A stretch of 64,000 nt of DNA, taken from contig JAFLEI010000026.1 of NCBI GenBank assembly GCA_017301975.1, positions 44,397 to 108,396 on the forward strand, given 5' to 3'. Below, in pieces: positions 62,478 through 64,000 of the stretch. The notes below the pieces were generated by a model. It saw nothing but the letters and a program-made list of their open reading frames with translations. It was not told the origin of the DNA and searched no databases. The translations under genes were made by a program, and so were the position numbers. This DNA is from Verrucomicrobiota bacterium. Its GTDB lineage: Bacteria > Verrucomicrobiota > Verrucomicrobiia > Verrucomicrobiales > Verrucomicrobiaceae. How positions within the stretch are numbered: position 1 is the first letter of the stretch; every line of letters starts with the position of its first letter.

Positions 62478-63923
62478 TCAGGCTTTCCAGCCGTCGCGGT
62501 AGGAGGGGCGGGTGGTGAATTTGTTGGGGGCTTCGACGTTGGTGACTTTCATGGCGGATTTGTCCCACTGGACGGTCTGCTGGGCGCGGATGGCGAGATT
62601 TCCGAGGAGGACGAATTCGGTGAGGGGGGCGGAGTAGTCGAAATTGGAGGAGGGGAGGCCGCCATTGACGATGTGGTGGGCCCATTCGCCCTGGGGATTG
62701 TCTGGCATGACGGAGCGGGTCTCGGTCTGCTTGATCTTGCCGGACTTCATGTCTTCGCGGACGGCCTTGTATTTTTCGAGGGGGTAGATGATGGGGCTCT
62801 TGCAGTAGGCATCGCCTTCGAAGACGACGCCGTCGGTGCCGATGAACATCATGCCGCTGGTGGCTTTTTTGAAGGTGTCTTCGGGGATGTCGGGGTGGCG
62901 CTCGGGCTTGTTGGGGACGCCGTCGATTTCGCCATCATGCCAGGAGACGGTGAGGGCGGGGTGTTTGCCGGCGGGCATGTGGTAAACGAGCTTGGACCAC
63001 ATGGGGGCGTTGAGGTCGGTGATGGGGCCGGATTCGGCTTCGATCTTTTCAGGGATGAGCTGGCCGAGGATGGAGAAGGAGGAATCCATGATGTGGCAGC
63101 CCATGTCGCCGAGGGCGCCGGAGCCGAACTGCCACCAGCCGCGCCAGTTGAAGGGGGCGGGGCCGGGGGAGCGCTGCTTCTTTTTGGCCATTTCGGGGTC
63201 GAGATCGAACTCGAAGTAGGGCTCGGAGGGTTCGCAGGAGAGCCAGAGGTCCCAGTCGAGGTTGGCGGGGCATTCGACGAGCTTCTTCTTGATGGGGCCC
63301 TGAGGCCAGATGGGGCGGTTGGTCCAGAGGCGGATTTCTTTGAGGGTGCCGATGGCACCCTGCTCGATCCATTCTTTGGCCATGCGCTGTCCGTCCATGG
63401 TGCGGCCCTGATTGCCCATCTGGGTGACGATTTTGGCGTCTTTGGCGGCGCGGTGGAGGTCGCGGACTTCGGAGATGTAGTTGCAGAGGGGCTTTTGGAC
63501 GCAGACGTGCTTGCCGTGCTTGATGGCGTGCATGGCGGCGAGGTAGTGGGTGTGGTCCGGGGTGGAGACGATGACCCCGTCGATCTGGTTCGACATTTCA
63601 TCGAACATCTTGCGGAAGTCCTGGTAGAGCTTGGGGGCGGGGGGCGCGGGCTGGGAGGAGTCGAGGTGGTGCTTTTCGCGCTTTTTGGCGGCTTCATCGA
63701 GGCGCTTGGTGTCGACATCGACCATGGCGACGATGTTGTGATTGAGGGTGACCATGCCGGTGTCTGCGAGACCTTTGCCGTTGGCGCCGATCTGGACGAG
63801 GTTGAGGCGCTTGGCGGAGGCATCCTGGCCGCGGAGGAGGAGATTCGGCCCGGTGAAGGCGCTGGCGGCGAGGCCGGCGGTGGTGGTGAGGAAGTGGCGG
63901 CGTGAGAGGTGGCGGGTGCTCAT
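62478..63923 (-). CDS. Tat-exported Gfo/Idh/MocA-family oxidoreductase
   Basis: 481 residues with a twin-arginine signal (LSRRHFLTTTAGLAASAF). The Rossmann domain follows (LNLVQIGANGKG, then the acidic strand end VAMVDVDTKR), and the sugar-oxidoreductase landmark KHVCVQKPLCNYISE (QKP in place of EKP) is at the domain boundary. The C-terminal half is the Gfo-type sheet with GGWWQFGSGALGDMGCH-like sequence (GDMGCHIMD). Such exported dehydrogenases act on sugars in the periplasm of Planctomycetota/Verrucomicrobiota, often with exported TIM-barrel isomerases like the one at 51205. NAD(P) is the likely cofactor, bound before export. Confidence 0.92.
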   Translation of the reverse strand: MSTRHLSRRHFLTTTAGLAASAFTGPNLLLRGQDASAKRLNLVQIGANGKGLADTGMVTLNHNIVAMVDVDTKRLDEAAKKREKHHLDSSQPAPPAPKLYQDFRKMFDEMSNQIDGVIVSTPDHTHYLAAMHAIKHGKHVCVQKPLCNYISEVRDLHRAAKDAKIVTQMGNQGRTMDGQRMAKEWIEQGAIGTLKEIRLWTNRPIWPQGPIKKKLVECPANLDWDLWLSCEPSEPYFEFDLDPEMAKKKQRSPGPAPFNWRGWWQFGSGALGDMGCHIMDSSFSILGQLIPEKIEAESGPITDLNAPMWSKLVYHMPAGKHPALTVSWHDGEIDGVPNKPERHPDIPEDTFKKATSGMMFIGTDGVVFEGDAYCKSPIIYPLEKYKAVREDMKSGKIKQTETRSVMPDNPQGEWAHHIVNGGLPSSNFDYSAPLTEFVLLGNLAIRAQQTVQWDKSAMKVTNVEAPNKFTTRPSYRDGWKA

Positions 63924-64000
63924 GGCTGGGGTGCTATTCTATATAGTAGAGGGGTGGCGGAAACGTGGGAGAAGAGAGGATGTTGCAGGGAGTGGGGGGG
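63924..64000. other. Upstream region of the Gfo/Idh gene
   Basis: 77 bases to the window end. An AT-rich stretch TATTCTATATAGTAG about 15-30 bases upstream of the start codon (on the minus strand CTACTATATAGAATA) could contain the -10 region. Nothing else is seen. Confidence 0.3.

Noticed and set aside
62466..63905. 479-residue plus-strand open frame rich in glycine and valine
   Set aside because: Exact shadow of the Gfo/Idh gene; composition (runs of GG, VG, FG) is what the antisense of that gene gives, and it lacks any domain.
1..64000. tRNA, rRNA, riboswitch or complete insertion sequence
   Set aside because: Spacers were scanned by eye for cloverleaf ends, conserved rRNA blocks and transposase motifs (DDE, HUH, RAYT); none was convincing, though small RNAs cannot be excluded without covariance models.

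Overview
The window reads as chromosomal DNA of a Verrucomicrobiota bacterium, probably Verrucomicrobiales near Prosthecobacter/Verrucomicrobium. This is inferred from gene style and not proven. The pointers are two giant exported TPR proteins, Tat-exported Gfo/Idh and TIM-barrel proteins, coding DNA near 60% GC, start codons that mostly lack a Shine-Dalgarno sequence, and many short dispersed repeats of the type I associate with this group. The many lipoboxes, outer-membrane factors and a beta-barrel protein point to a diderm cell. I see no rRNA, tRNA, CRISPR array or complete insertion sequence.

0-5 kb holds housekeeping genes: the end of an ABC ATPase, an exported glutathione peroxidase, recO, prfB with a programmed +1 frameshift, an AraC regulator, an Hsp33-type chaperone and a WaaG-like glycosyltransferase. 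6-24.5 kb is almost filled by two collinear minus-strand giant genes (3878 and about 2234 residues), both exported TPR proteins; the second lacks the last ~1640 residues of the first. 24.5-28.3 kb has a YkgJ-type cysteine-cluster protein, RNase R and TrpS.

28.3-31.5 kb is a manganese module: mntR reads away from an outer-membrane protein/mntH/uspA operon, and two DtxR/MntR-like inverted repeats lie in the shared spacer. 32.9-43.7 kb carries two heavy-metal RND efflux sets. The first is complete (outer-membrane factor, lipoprotein adaptor, pump). The second has outer-membrane factor and pump but no adaptor, and a small exported histidine-bearing protein sits between them. 43.7-54.7 kb mixes envelope and housekeeping genes: RlpA-like lipoprotein, alpha/beta hydrolase, DUF2167 protein, a lone pilin-like protein, ClpX, an exported TIM-barrel sugar isomerase-like protein, a PH-domain membrane protein, a lipoprotein and HflX.

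54.7-64 kb is the accessory end. It has long gene-poor spacers packed with several dispersed repeat families, a few small genes, an SDR dehydrogenase, and a two-gene operon of visibly lower GC. That operon encodes a protein with a possible PD-(D/E)XK-like motif and HEAT repeats, followed with ATGA overlap by a beta-class DNA methyltransferase. This pair is the best candidate for an under-described restriction/defence system. The window ends with a Tat-exported Gfo/Idh/MocA oxidoreductase and its intrinsic terminator.
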